From the NCBI RefSeq assembly GCF_012641075.1, contig NZ_JAAXLJ010000017.1, positions 1-54,931 on the forward strand: DNA of 54,931 nt. The letters run 5' to 3'. The stretch comes from Secundilactobacillus angelensis. GTDB taxonomy: Bacteria > Bacillota > Bacilli > Lactobacillales > Lactobacillaceae. The stretch's first letter is position 1, and the number at the start of each line of letters is the position of its first letter. A model generated the notes under the pieces. It was not told the origin of the DNA and did no database searches. It worked only from the letters and a program-made list of their open reading frames with translations. Position numbers and translations under genes: made by a program. Of the stretch, positions 37,098-45,585 are shown piece after piece.

Positions 37098-37124
37098 TAT
37101 GACAACTTCCTTTCATTTTACTTT

Positions 37125-37463
37125 TTAAAGCTGTTCCGCCTTTTTAACTTGTTGGCGCAACCGCGTGCGGTACTTGATCAGCCATAACTCTTCCGGATAC
37201 TGTGTCATAATATTTTCAGCGAACTCAACGGGATCGTCGCCGATTACTTGTTGAACTGGTACATTTTCCGCAGCACTTTCTTGAAACATGTGCAGGATTT
37301 CTTCTAACACGTCCATCATAGCGCCACTCTTAGCAAAGTTCCAAATGTAGGTTTGCAATGCTGTGAGGGTTTGTGCATATGCTTCGGGAAGTGCTTGCAC
37401 GTCTGCCTTAAATTGTTTATAGCGTTTTTTATCACCAACAATGTTATTCCATAAATTAGCCAT
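37125..37463 (-). CDS. DUF1048 family protein
   Basis: 112-residue helical protein. DKKRYKQFKADVQALPEAYAQTLTALQTYIW is the typical DUF1048 N-terminal helix. Members almost always sit next to a PadR regulator, as here: its start overlaps the padR end by 8 bases, with AAGGAG inside padR. Biochemical function is unknown; it probably acts with the regulator. Confidence 0.85.
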   Translation of the reverse strand: MANLWNNIVGDKKRYKQFKADVQALPEAYAQTLTALQTYIWNFAKSGAMMDVLEEILHMFQESAAENVPVQQVIGDDPVEFAENIMTQYPEELWLIKYRTRLRQQVKKAEQL

Positions 37464-37785
37464 TTAATCTCTCCTTTAATCTTGCCATAGTAGTGGTTAG
37501 AAACTCCCATTTTTGCCAAAATTCACTCAAATACGCCTGCCCCGCTTCATTGAGCGAGTAAAACTTCCGGGGTGGCCCCATTTCAGACTTCCGCCTTTCA
37601 ACGGTGAGCAACCCCTTTTTCTCCAACCGGAGGAGCACTGTGTAGACCGTGCCCTCAACAATATCTTCGAAGCCAAGGTCAACCAGATAATTGGTAATCT
37701 CGTAACCGTAAGTTTCGCCTTGGCTAATTCGCTGAAGAACGATGCCTTCTAATGCACCCTTTAATAATTCAGTTAAACCTTTCAA
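37456..37785 (-). CDS. PadR family transcriptional regulator
   Basis: 109-residue winged-helix protein: LKGALEGIVLQRISQGETYGYEI, then EGTVYTVLLRLEKKGLLTVER and GPPRKFYSLNEAG, the standard PadR signature. Start TTG 37785 follows AGG by 8 bases. A palindrome directly upstream suggests autoregulation. The unit padR-DUF1048, perhaps with the downstream oxidoreductase, may respond to a toxic aromatic or quinone compound; that is inference. Confidence 0.9.
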   Translation of the reverse strand: MKGLTELLKGALEGIVLQRISQGETYGYEITNYLVDLGFEDIVEGTVYTVLLRLEKKGLLTVERRKSEMGPPRKFYSLNEAGQAYLSEFWQKWEFLTTTMARLKERLNG

Positions 37786-37803
37786 TTCAATCGCCTACCT
37801 TGT

Positions 37804-37819
37804 AATACTAGTTAGTATT
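37804..37819. promoter_or_regulatory. Candidate PadR operator
   Basis: Perfect palindrome AATACTA-GT-TAGTATT, 19 bases upstream of the padR start. ATACT/AGTAT half-sites are common in operators of PadR-like repressors. Confidence 0.6.
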
Positions 37820-37915
37820 GCTGGAATAGTAGCAAATCTATTGCTTAATCATATCTACTCTTTATTACAATGTACCAGTACATAATAACAACAGGTAGTA
37901 GTGCTGTCAACAAAA

Positions 37916-37947
37916 ATAACTCTCATGGCAAATACCATGAGAGTTAT
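37916..37947 (-). terminator. Terminator of the rsgA-like gene
   Basis: Perfect 13-bp stem ATAACTCTCATGG/CCATGAGAGTTAT with a six-base loop, followed on the minus strand by TTTTT. Confidence 0.92.
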
Positions 37948-37967
37948 CACATCATTTTATATAGACA

Positions 37968-39038
37968 CTATTTTCGTTTTCGGCGAACTTCTTTCAAAAA
38001 AGCTTTCATCTGTTTCTTGCCACCGAACATCCGCTCAATTTTGGCGTTCTCTCGTTCTTTGCCACGTAGCTGATTATTCGCCTGTTCATCTTGAAGTTGG
38101 CGATAACTGGCTAAACGAGCCTCAGAAAGCTGCCCATCCGCGACCGCTTGTTGCACTGCACAACCAGGCTCTTGCTGATGTGTGCAGTCATTGAATCGGC
38201 ATTTTTTAGCTAATTCAGTGATATCTGAGAACGTCGAGTCTAGATTCGCCTCCAGTAAACCCAGTTCGCGCATTCCCGGCGTGTCGATGACCAGACTGCC
38301 GTTGGGTAATTTGACCAACTGCCTGGCTGTGGTGGTGTGCCGACCATGATCATCAGTTGCTCGAACTGCTGCGGTCGCCAAACTCTGCTTACCCAGCAAA
38401 TGATTGATCAGTGTCGTTTTTCCTACTCCAGAAGAACCCAAGAAAGCATAAGTTAGCCTGGGTTGCATAAATGCGGTTAGTTCTGCCATGCCGTTCTCAT
38501 TGGTCGCATCGCAGACAATCACGTCCGCACCTCCGCTGACCTCTGCAACTGTAGACAATTGTTCCGCCAATTGACTTGTTTTATCGGCTTTAGTGAGCAC
38601 AATGGCTGACCGCGCACCCGAAGCTGCAGCAATGGCTAAATAACGTTCCAATCGACGTACGTTAAAATTAGCGTCTAGCGCCATACATAATAAGAGCCAA
38701 TCAACGTTGGCAGCAACGAGTTGTGCTGCCGACCGTCGACCAGCTGCCTTTCGTAGAAAAACGGTGGTGCGATCATTCAATCGTTCTATCGTGGCAGCGT
38801 CTGCTGAATTATTTGGCAATCTGACCTCTACCCAGTCACCAACCGTTGGAAAGTCTTCCGGCCCGTTAGCGAAATTGATTAGTCGACCGGCCACCTGTGC
38901 AGTGAATTGACCCTGCTCAGTCACAATCGTGTATTGCTGATGACTCGTGGCAATGACTCGAGCTAAACTTAAACCGCTCGTCGGTTTTTGCGCCTCACTG
39001 GCGCCATATTCTGTTAATTTAATTGTTTTGTCCTCCAT
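37968..39038 (-). CDS. rsgA: Ribosome small subunit-dependent GTPase A (RsgA/YjeQ family)
   Basis: 356-residue circularly permuted GTPase that helps mature the 30S subunit. An OB-fold region (about 25-95) precedes the G domain in the order TKAD (149-152), GSSGVGKT (201-208) and DTPG (252-255), then a zinc finger with Cys280, Cys285, His287 and Cys293. It is longer than the usual Firmicutes YloQ (about 298 aa), so it may be a second paralogue. The ATG at 39038 has no good ribosome binding site; a 17-codon upstream ORF ends 12 bases before it and may provide translational coupling. Confidence 0.92.
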   Translation of the reverse strand: MEDKTIKLTEYGASEAQKPTSGLSLARVIATSHQQYTIVTEQGQFTAQVAGRLINFANGPEDFPTVGDWVEVRLPNNSADAATIERLNDRTTVFLRKAAGRRSAAQLVAANVDWLLLCMALDANFNVRRLERYLAIAAASGARSAIVLTKADKTSQLAEQLSTVAEVSGGADVIVCDATNENGMAELTAFMQPRLTYAFLGSSGVGKTTLINHLLGKQSLATAAVRATDDHGRHTTTARQLVKLPNGSLVIDTPGMRELGLLEANLDSTFSDITELAKKCRFNDCTHQQEPGCAVQQAVADGQLSEARLASYRQLQDEQANNQLRGKERENAKIERMFGGKKQMKAFLKEVRRKRK

Positions 39039-39050
39039 AACCGCGGAGAA

Positions 39051-39104
39051 CTAAGCCTTGTAGTCCTCCAGTGACGTAACAACGCCCATTACAATGCCCA
39101 ACAT
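39051..39104 (-). CDS. Possible 17-aa leader ORF upstream of rsgA
   Basis: Reads MLGIVMGVVTSLEDYKA. An AAAGGA ribosome binding site lies 9 bases before its ATG, much better than anything before rsgA itself. The stop is 12 bases from the rsgA ATG. It may be a translated leader that couples to rsgA, or a chance ORF. Confidence 0.3.
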   Translation of the reverse strand: MLGIVMGVVTSLEDYKA

Positions 39105-39328
39105 ACACGTTCATCCTTTCTGTGGCGAGTTGAATCGCCTTATTGCACATATTGTACCAAAATTTATCAAAATCACAACCTCATTGCGCATGTTTACGGT
39201 CATGCTGTTCAGCGATTCTTACGTTGCTAACCGCCACTATTCGGCCACTAACAGTCATCGAGAAACAACGATACATTGACCACCTGACAGACCTGAACTA
39301 CCATTAAAACTAAGTGGAGGCGTTAATT

Positions 39329-40372
39329 TTGAAAAACTCAAAACAACTCTCAAAATACGATCGTTATGAAACCATCTGGATCATTATCGCAATGTTTGTG
39401 GGAATCGGTGTGGGGATGTTATTACCTGAAGTTACTCGGGTCATTACCCAACTGCAAGTGGGTACAACTTCCATCCCGATTGCCATTGGTTTAATTTTGA
39501 TGATGTATCCAGCCTTGACCAAGGTTAAGTATGAAAAATTAGGGCACGTGTTTAGTGACTGGCGAACCCTGAGTTTGTCACTAGTTCAAAACTGGATCGT
39601 GGGTCCACTCCTTATGTTTGCCTTAGCAATCATCTTTCTGCGTGATCAACCTGGTTACATGACTGGCTTGATTCTAATCGGACTCGCTCGATGCATTGCA
39701 ATGGTAATTGTCTGGAGCCGACTCGCCCATGGTGACAACGAATATACAGCCGGACTGGTCGCTTTAAATTCAATTTTTCAAATTGTCTTTTATACAGCAT
39801 TTGCCTATATCTTTTTCACGGTTTTACCCGGATGGTTTGGGTTAAGTGCCCAGCACGTTGACGTCTCAATGGCGGCAATTGCCGAAAGTATTGGCTTGTA
39901 CCTTGGCGTGCCGTTTCTCGCTGGCATCAGTTCCCGCTATCTGTTGATTCACTGGCGCGGCCGGGACTGGTTTGAATCCGTCTATCTGAAGAAAATTGAC
40001 CATCTCACCTTCTGGGCGCTGATTTTCACGATCATCGTCATGTTCGCTATCAAAGGAAAACAAGTGGTGGCTTTACCGTTAGCCATGATCCGCATCGCCA
40101 TTCCACTAATTCTATACTTTATCATTATGTTCAGCGTTACCTTTGCTATTTCACATCATATGAAACACTCGTACGCCGTAACCACTTCGCAGTCACTAAC
40201 AGCCGCCAGCAATAATTTTGAATTGGCAATTGCTGTCGCCGTTGGTGCTTTTGGGATTAATTCACCGGAAGCCTTCACCGCGGTTATAGGGCCGGTTGTT
40301 GAAGTTCCAGTCATGTTGGGGTTAGTGAATGTGGCGTTATATATGCATCATAAGTTGAATTGGCCAGCTTGA
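39329..40372 (+). CDS. ACR3-family arsenite efflux transporter
   Basis: 347-residue membrane protein with about ten segments of the BASS/ACR3 fold. YETIWIIIAMFVGIGVGMLLP, LILIGLARCIAMVIVWSRLAHGDNEY and SLTAASNNFELAIAVAVGAFG are characteristic; the Cys in ARCIAMV is the conserved metalloid-site residue. It expels arsenite using the membrane potential or protons. Start TTG 39329 follows GGAGG by 8 bases. No arsR or arsC is adjacent, which is unusual for this function. Confidence 0.92.
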   Translation: MKNSKQLSKYDRYETIWIIIAMFVGIGVGMLLPEVTRVITQLQVGTTSIPIAIGLILMMYPALTKVKYEKLGHVFSDWRTLSLSLVQNWIVGPLLMFALAIIFLRDQPGYMTGLILIGLARCIAMVIVWSRLAHGDNEYTAGLVALNSIFQIVFYTAFAYIFFTVLPGWFGLSAQHVDVSMAAIAESIGLYLGVPFLAGISSRYLLIHWRGRDWFESVYLKKIDHLTFWALIFTIIVMFAIKGKQVVALPLAMIRIAIPLILYFIIMFSVTFAISHHMKHSYAVTTSQSLTAASNNFELAIAVAVGAFGINSPEAFTAVIGPVVEVPVMLGLVNVALYMHHKLNWPA

Positions 40373-40964
40373 AATTCATTTGAGAAGAAAAATAGGCAAC
40401 CAATGATTACAGTATATTTTTTCTAGAGCGGTGCCTATTCAGCAACATACATGAGCTTAAGACCTAATGCCCGTGTATGTTTTTTTGCATATGACTAATA
40501 TTCACCAAAACAATCCCAATTTGACCTCATTTTTGATATACTTAAACCTTATGTAAACCGTAAACGTATTTAATCAATAAGAAGTTGAAATTAATGACAA
40601 GCATATACGAAAACCGTCATGAGATTTCAACAGTAATCATTCTTAGAATTCAAAAAGCGTTTACGGTTGGATCGGCGAATAAGATTTTAAGGGGAGTTGA
40701 CTGTTCCTTTCATTTGTGTGTAAGTACACAATACCTTTTAATTATATTCGTCGTTCAAATTTAATATTTGTTCATCAAAACCAGATGACAAATAAAAGAT
40801 TGGAGTTGATTCTAGGCTGTATATCATTATTTTCTCAACCGTTCTACTTTGATTTATTTACGAGTCATCTAACCCTATCTACCTGTTTACTCGTAGAAGA
40901 CAAGATGAAATACGTTCAGACAGTTTTACGCACTTATTTTAGTTACATTAAGGGGAATTATATC
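40373..40964. other. Long intergenic region before the zinc-ribbon gene
   Basis: It holds the exporter terminator and an 11-bp perfect inverted pair AACCGTAAACG (40556-40566) / CGTTTACGGTT (40658-40668), separated by 91 bases. The right arm is part of AAAAAGCGTTTACG, which is cre-like. From 40716 the region is open in frame with the downstream gene, but this extension has no ribosome binding site and an atypical composition, so I treat it as untranslated. Confidence 0.5.
40444..40487 (+). terminator. Probable terminator of the arsenite exporter
   Basis: Outer 8-bp stem AACATACA/TGTATGTT with a long loop, followed by TTTTTT. A weaker hairpin AATAGGCA/TGCCTATT lies just before it at 40391-40439. 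Confidence 0.55.
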
Positions 40965-41807
40965 GTGGAAAATAGATACTGCACCAACTGTGGCAAAGAA
41001 TTACCTCGTGATGCCGAATTTTGCTTGTACTGTGGCACAAAGCAACCTACTGTTGAAAGAGATGCTCCAAGGGGAGATAACCAATACAATCAATCCGACA
41101 ATCACAAAAGTAATGACAATCAAGATAACGAACTAGGGAACACCTTTACAACTGCAACCAGTTCAGCTGGTGCTTTAACCAAACAGAAAATAAACAGCCC
41201 CAAGAAGTCGAAACATAAAAATAAACGAATCTGGTTTGTTCTAGCGGCAGTGGTTGTTATTTTCATCGGTTTAGCAATTCACGCTAGTACCAGTTCAAGC
41301 TCCGCGACCGGAACGTCGGCTTCATATGATAACAGTAGTTCTGATAATTCAAGTTCGGATGATACAGATGATTCAGACAATTATGATGATACAGATGATT
41401 CTGATACCGATGACTCCGAAGATACTGGGGATTTTGAAAATGAAGCTGTCGCAGGCATATCCTCGTCAGATTACGACGCTACAGAAGCAGCTGAAAATAC
41501 TTACTCATATGGTGAGCTGCTTAAATCTGATGATTATAATGGTGAATCTTACAACATCACAAACGCTCAGGTGCTTCAAGCCAGCGAAGATGATGGCGCT
41601 ACTACGTTATTAGTGTATACGGACGAATATGCAGATGATATCTTCAAGGTCTACTATCCAGATACTACAGATGCCGTTGAGGACGATTACGTCACCATCA
41701 AGGGTGTGCTGGGCAGTCGTGAAGATTATGATACTCAATCCGGTGGTTCGAATACTGTACCTACAATTGTTGCTCAGGACGTGAGTGTTACTGGACAGGG
41801 AAGCTAA
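40965..41807 (+). CDS. Zinc-ribbon membrane protein with acidic linker
   Basis: 280-residue protein. An N-terminal zinc ribbon CTNCGKELPRDAEFCLYCG (four cysteines) is followed by a polar Asn/Asp linker, a Lys-rich patch and a single membrane helix at about 86-105. Outside the membrane comes a Ser/Asp repeat stretch of about 55 residues and then a folded domain of about 110 residues with an OB-like pattern (YNITNAQVLQ, TTLLVYTDEY, DDYVTIKGVLG). Start GTG 40965 follows AAGGGG by 9 bases. Topology suggests a cytoplasmic ribbon and external domain; the function is unknown. Confidence 0.82.
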   Translation: MENRYCTNCGKELPRDAEFCLYCGTKQPTVERDAPRGDNQYNQSDNHKSNDNQDNELGNTFTTATSSAGALTKQKINSPKKSKHKNKRIWFVLAAVVVIFIGLAIHASTSSSSATGTSASYDNSSSDNSSSDDTDDSDNYDDTDDSDTDDSEDTGDFENEAVAGISSSDYDATEAAENTYSYGELLKSDDYNGESYNITNAQVLQASEDDGATTLLVYTDEYADDIFKVYYPDTTDAVEDDYVTIKGVLGSREDYDTQSGGSNTVPTIVAQDVSVTGQGS

Positions 41808-41832
41808 CGACTAACTCATTATAAACACAACG

Positions 41833-41859
41833 ACCCCGAGGGCTTGCTATCCTCGGGGT
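41833..41859 (+). terminator. Terminator of the zinc-ribbon gene
   Basis: Perfect 9-bp GC-rich stem ACCCCGAGG/CCTCGGGGT, followed by TTTTAT. Confidence 0.9.
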
Positions 41860-41882
41860 TTTATACGTGCCTATACAATATA

Positions 41883-43316
41883 CTATAACCTCGTTAATAT
41901 CAGCTTTAATCGCTCCTGTAACTGTGGAACTTGTTCTGCGGTGAGATTAGCGAACCCCACCCGTAAATTATTTTGGTGTACGCCAAATAAAAAGTCTGGA
42001 CGGACAAGCACCCGTCTTTTCAAAAATTGGTTGTAATCGGTGATACTTAGCGGATGAGGGGTATGTAGATGCACCCAAAAACTATTGCCATTTGCTGGTA
42101 ACTGGTAGCTTAACTGATTTTGATCAACGAACGGCTGTAAGGCTTGTTGCAACCGTTGCTTTTTTTGCTGTAACTGGTCGGCTTGTTGCCGAATCTGTTG
42201 CCGAAGATCCGACTGCGCTAAAAACTGACTGGCAATAATCTGTGGAAAGATACTCATGCCAGATTCCATTTGCTGACGAATGTCGGCTAACTGATTGACG
42301 ATAAACGATGGCGCCAAAAGCCAGCCAATCCGTGCTTGATTACCGACTAATGAGGACAACGAGCCAATGTAAAGCACGTTGTCAGGATCTAAGACCTTTA
42401 ATGGCGGTTCTGACTGATTGTCCGACACTGCATAAGTGATGCCAAAGGGATCATCTTCCACGATGGGTAATTTCAACGTTTGGCACATCCTGATCAGGGC
42501 TTTACGTTTAGCCAGCGGCATCATCTGCCCAATTGGGTTTTGACCATTGGGATTGACGAACAAGAAACGGAACCGGTGTTTGTAATATTCCAGTTGCAGA
42601 GTCGCCAGATCAAGACTGCCATCCGCCATCAGCGGAATTCCGTACACCCGAATACCAGCCACTTGAAAGAGCGTTAACTGATAAAAGTACGACGGTTTTT
42701 CGATGGCAATGGCGTCACCATATGATAATAAGCCCTGTGTTATCAGGTAAAAGGCTTGCTGGGCACCTGATGTAATCAGTAGTTGGTTAGCGCTAAATGA
42801 GTGTTGCAATAATGGTGATAACCGCGTAATTAACTGTTGTTTCAAGTCAGCAGCCCCACTAATATCCACGTGATTCTCTTGTTCAACCAGTCGTCCAGTT
42901 GAAACATGATTTAGCGAGATGGGTAACGCCATTTTATTAGGAATATTAAAGTGCGCCAGATTGATTGCTTCCGGATCTGACTCCAGTTCCCGTAGTTGCT
43001 GCAAATAACTCTCGGGATCGCCAAACCGATTAGCGGCAAGATACGTTCGCCAATTGACATTTTCAGTTAAGATTCCCCACTTATCCATGCTAACCCAAGT
43101 ACCGCTACCACGTTTTCGGGTCAAAATCCCATTGCTGACCAGTTCGTTTAACGCTTGTTGAATGGTTGAGCGATTCACTGATAGCATTTGCGCTAATTGC
43201 CGTTCTGCCGGTAACTGCTGACCCGGAATCAGATTCCCATTATTAATGCCATCGGTAATCAGCGTCATCACTTTGATATATAACGCTTGTGAACCACCTG
43301 GAAGTTGCCACTGCAT
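41883..43316 (-). CDS. pdxR: MocR/PdxR-type regulator (GntR HTH plus aminotransferase-like domain)
   Basis: 477-residue regulator. Residues about 10-75 form a GntR winged helix (GQQLPAERQLAQMLSVNRSTIQQALNEL and TRKRGSGTWV). The rest is a fold-type I aminotransferase-like domain: ITSGAQQAFYLI, FVNPNGQNPIGQMMP, EDDPFGITY. The position of the PLP lysine (usually GTFSKxLxPxxRxGY) reads GSLSSLVGNQARIGW, so the lysine is missing. It is divergent from pdxS-pdxT across a palindrome and probably controls vitamin B6 synthesis. ATG 43316 follows GAGGG by 7 bases. Confidence 0.88.
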   Translation of the reverse strand: MQWQLPGGSQALYIKVMTLITDGINNGNLIPGQQLPAERQLAQMLSVNRSTIQQALNELVSNGILTRKRGSGTWVSMDKWGILTENVNWRTYLAANRFGDPESYLQQLRELESDPEAINLAHFNIPNKMALPISLNHVSTGRLVEQENHVDISGAADLKQQLITRLSPLLQHSFSANQLLITSGAQQAFYLITQGLLSYGDAIAIEKPSYFYQLTLFQVAGIRVYGIPLMADGSLDLATLQLEYYKHRFRFLFVNPNGQNPIGQMMPLAKRKALIRMCQTLKLPIVEDDPFGITYAVSDNQSEPPLKVLDPDNVLYIGSLSSLVGNQARIGWLLAPSFIVNQLADIRQQMESGMSIFPQIIASQFLAQSDLRQQIRQQADQLQQKKQRLQQALQPFVDQNQLSYQLPANGNSFWVHLHTPHPLSITDYNQFLKRRVLVRPDFLFGVHQNNLRVGFANLTAEQVPQLQERLKLILTRL

Positions 43317-43336
43317 GCTGTCACCCTCTTTAATTA

Positions 43337-43364
43337 AATTGGATGGGTAATTTACCATCCAATT
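43337..43364. promoter_or_regulatory. Candidate PdxR operator between pdxR and pdxS
   Basis: Perfect inverted repeat AATTGGATGG / CCATCCAATT around an 8-base AT-rich centre. It lies 21 bases upstream of pdxR and 66 bases upstream of pdxS, well placed for binding by the MocR-type regulator. Confidence 0.75.
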
Positions 43365-43429
43365 GGTTGTTTCCATTATAAACGCTGTGTCCTAGTATGA
43401 AACTAATTTCTAGAGATGGAGGCTTGATT

Positions 43430-44314
43430 ATGACAGAAACAGGCACAACTACAGTAAAACGAGGTATGGCACAGATGCAAAAAGGCGGCGTCATCATGGA
43501 CGTCGCTAACGTGGAACAGGCTAAGGTTGCGGAGGCTGCTGGTGCAGTTGCCGTGATGGCGTTGGAGCGGGTACCCTCAGATATCCGAGCAGCTGGTGGT
43601 GTGGCACGGATGTCTGATCCCGCGATGATCAAGGCAATCATGGATGCTGTCACCATTCCGGTCATGGCGAAAGTGCGAATTGGCCACATTGCTGAAGCCC
43701 GAATTCTGGAGGCCATCGGGGTTGACTACATAGACGAGAGTGAAGTCTTGACTCCCGCAGATGACAGTTACCACATTAATAAAAATGATTACAAAATTCC
43801 CTTCGTGTGCGGCTGCCGTTATTTAGGTGAAGCACTCCGTCGAATCGGCGAAGGCGCCTCAATGCTACGGACTAAGGGAGAACCCGGCACGGGTAACATT
43901 ATTGAAGCAGTACGTCACATGGAAAAAGTGAACGAACAGATTAGTCACGTAGCTGGCGCAAACCCTGATCAATTGATGTCAATTAGCCGCGACTTGCGCG
44001 CACCTTATGACCTAGTGAAACAAGTTCACGATTTAGGTAAATTACCCGTTGTCAACTTTGCGGCTGGTGGTGTTGCCACTCCCGCAGACGCCGCTTTGAT
44101 GATGAACTTAGGCGCTGATGGTATCTTTGTTGGCTCCGGTATTTTTCACTCTGAGAACCCCGCCAAGTTTGCTAAGGCAATCGTCACAGCAACTGCACAC
44201 CCAACCGATTGGGCATTGATCGCCAAAGTTTCAGAAAATTTGGGTAAGCCAATGAAGGGAATCGACATTTCAACTTTAACGGATGACGAGAAAATGGCTG
44301 ACCGTGGGATTTAA
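43430..44314 (+). CDS. pdxS: Pyridoxal 5'-phosphate synthase subunit PdxS
   Basis: 294-residue (beta/alpha)8 enzyme that condenses ribose 5-phosphate, glyceraldehyde 3-phosphate and ammonia to PLP. Conserved blocks are [37 protein letters not shown], the catalytic Lys in [26 protein letters not shown] and [17 protein letters not shown]. The start at 43430 follows GGAGG by 7 bases; a longer in-frame start lacks a ribosome binding site. It forms an operon with pdxT, which begins 15 bases after its stop. Confidence 0.98.
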   Translation: MTETGTTTVKRGMAQMQKGGVIMDVANVEQAKVAEAAGAVAVMALERVPSDIRAAGGVARMSDPAMIKAIMDAVTIPVMAKVRIGHIAEARILEAIGVDYIDESEVLTPADDSYHINKNDYKIPFVCGCRYLGEALRRIGEGASMLRTKGEPGTGNIIEAVRHMEKVNEQISHVAGANPDQLMSISRDLRAPYDLVKQVHDLGKLPVVNFAAGGVATPADAALMMNLGADGIFVGSGIFHSENPAKFAKAIVTATAHPTDWALIAKVSENLGKPMKGIDISTLTDDEKMADRGI

Positions 44315-44329
44315 ACGGAGGTGATGCGT

Positions 44330-44878
44330 GTGGTTATTGGTGTATTAGCACTTCAAGGTGCAGTTAGTGAACATATCAAGATGGTAACAGCGTGTGGCGT
44401 AACCCCGCGATCGGTTAAAACTCAAGCAGATTTGAAAGGGCTTGACGGGTTAACCATTCCTGGCGGTGAAAGTACCACGATTCGAAAACTGTTAGTACGC
44501 GAACAGATGTTAGAACCGTTGAAAAAGCTAGTTCAACAGGGATTCCCAGTCTTTGGAACCTGTGCCGGTCTGGTCCTACTAGCTCAACCAGATTTACTGA
44601 ATGGTTTAAAGGGAACCGTAGTACGTAACGGCTTTGGGCGGCAAAGAGAGAGTTTTGAAACTGAATTGACGGTAAAAGGATGGTCGAAACCCTATCACGG
44701 AATCTTCATCCGTGCCCCTTACCTTTCTGAGGTGCAGCAACCTGCTGAAGCTTTGGTCACCTTAGCCGACGGCCGGATTGTGGCTGCTCAGCAAAATCAT
44801 GTCCTGGTCACTTCGTTTCATCCAGAATTGACTGGGGATACGCGGTTTCATCGGTACTTTGTTGAGAAGATGATTTGA
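44330..44878 (+). CDS. pdxT: Pyridoxal 5'-phosphate synthase glutaminase subunit PdxT
   Basis: 182-residue class I glutaminase that supplies ammonia to PdxS. Motifs are IGVLALQGAVSEH, IPGGESTTIRKLL, the nucleophile Cys in FGTCAGLVLLA, and the His-Glu pair in SFHPELTGD. Start GTG 44330 is 8 bases from GGAGG, while GTG 44321 and ATG 44324 overlap or abut the site, and homologues begin at this position. Cotranscribed with pdxS. Confidence 0.96.
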   Translation: MVIGVLALQGAVSEHIKMVTACGVTPRSVKTQADLKGLDGLTIPGGESTTIRKLLVREQMLEPLKKLVQQGFPVFGTCAGLVLLAQPDLLNGLKGTVVRNGFGRQRESFETELTVKGWSKPYHGIFIRAPYLSEVQQPAEALVTLADGRIVAAQQNHVLVTSFHPELTGDTRFHRYFVEKMI

Positions 44879-45585
44879 CCATTAGTGAATAGTACTAGCT
44901 AAAATTTTACTAGCAGTAACTTCAATTCTAAATTAAAAATGAGTCAATGATAATAAAAGTAATCATTTTACCTAGAGAAATAGCGCGTTTATGATGCTGA
45001 AATAAGACCAGGTAAAACGATGAAAATGAACTTGAATTTGGAAAACTATAGGGCCTAACAACTACTATCACAGGGTATCCGATATCTACTGAGTATCTTT
45101 GCTCTTGTGGACGCAGCTATAAAGCTGTGGCAAAATTAGGTTGTACTGCGTCAAAAAACATCCCTAGTTATTAACTTAGCTAGGGATGTTCTTGTATTAT
45201 TCAGAATGGGATATGACAGTACAATTGTTTTAGCATCAGAAATGGCCACTCAATATACATCAGTGATCAACTAGAGTACGAAACCAATACACTGTTTAAT
45301 GAATTTAATCGTGACTGTGAAAAGAGGCTGACAAGTCCTGATATTTGTTGTGTAATATTTGTTGTGTAATATTTTTTGCGTTGATGAGTTGAAAAAACGC
45401 AAAAATCATAGAATCTTTTTTTAGTAACTGCAATTTCACAGCCCCATGAGTCCCGTCGATACGATTCGAAAAAGTAGGAAACCGACAAGTTATCGTCGTA
45501 ATTTTCTTATTTTTCAACTATCCTTCAAACGTAACCACATGTTTTTTAGATGTCGAAGTTTGGCAGCCTAATCTCCAAGTATTAC
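44879..45585. other. AT-rich non-coding region between the B6 locus and the defence genes
   Basis: No intact gene is supported. The stretch contains a hairpin GACGCAG/CTGCGTC (45110-45152), a minus-strand terminator at 45157-45190, a 14-base direct repeat TATTTGTTGTGTAA twice at 45342-45369, and a minus-strand segment near 45430-45480 whose translation includes FSNRIDGTHG, similar to the start of an HsdS recognition domain. Composition is AT-rich, as in the adjoining nucleotidyltransferase gene. Confidence 0.5.
45157..45190 (-). terminator. Minus-strand terminator at the end of the defence island
   Basis: Perfect 11-bp stem AACATCCCTAG/CTAGGGATGTT, followed on the minus strand by TTTTTT. It is the first clear terminator for the transcripts coming from the CBASS-like genes, about 400 bases beyond the nucleotidyltransferase stop. 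Confidence 0.85.

Noticed and set aside
40716-40964. In-frame N-terminal extension of the zinc-ribbon protein
   Set aside because: The extension has no ribosome binding site and would bury the zinc ribbon inside the protein, while GTG 40965 has AAGGGG at the right distance.
45110-45152. Hairpin GACGCAG/CTGCGTC as a small RNA gene
   Set aside because: The loop is long and there is no promoter or T tract on the same strand. I note it only as local structure.
45267-45517. Two overlapping minus-strand ORFs of 73 and 70 codons
   Set aside because: Neither has a ribosome binding site or a recognisable complete domain, and they overlap in different frames. They are treated as possible debris of an hsdS gene.
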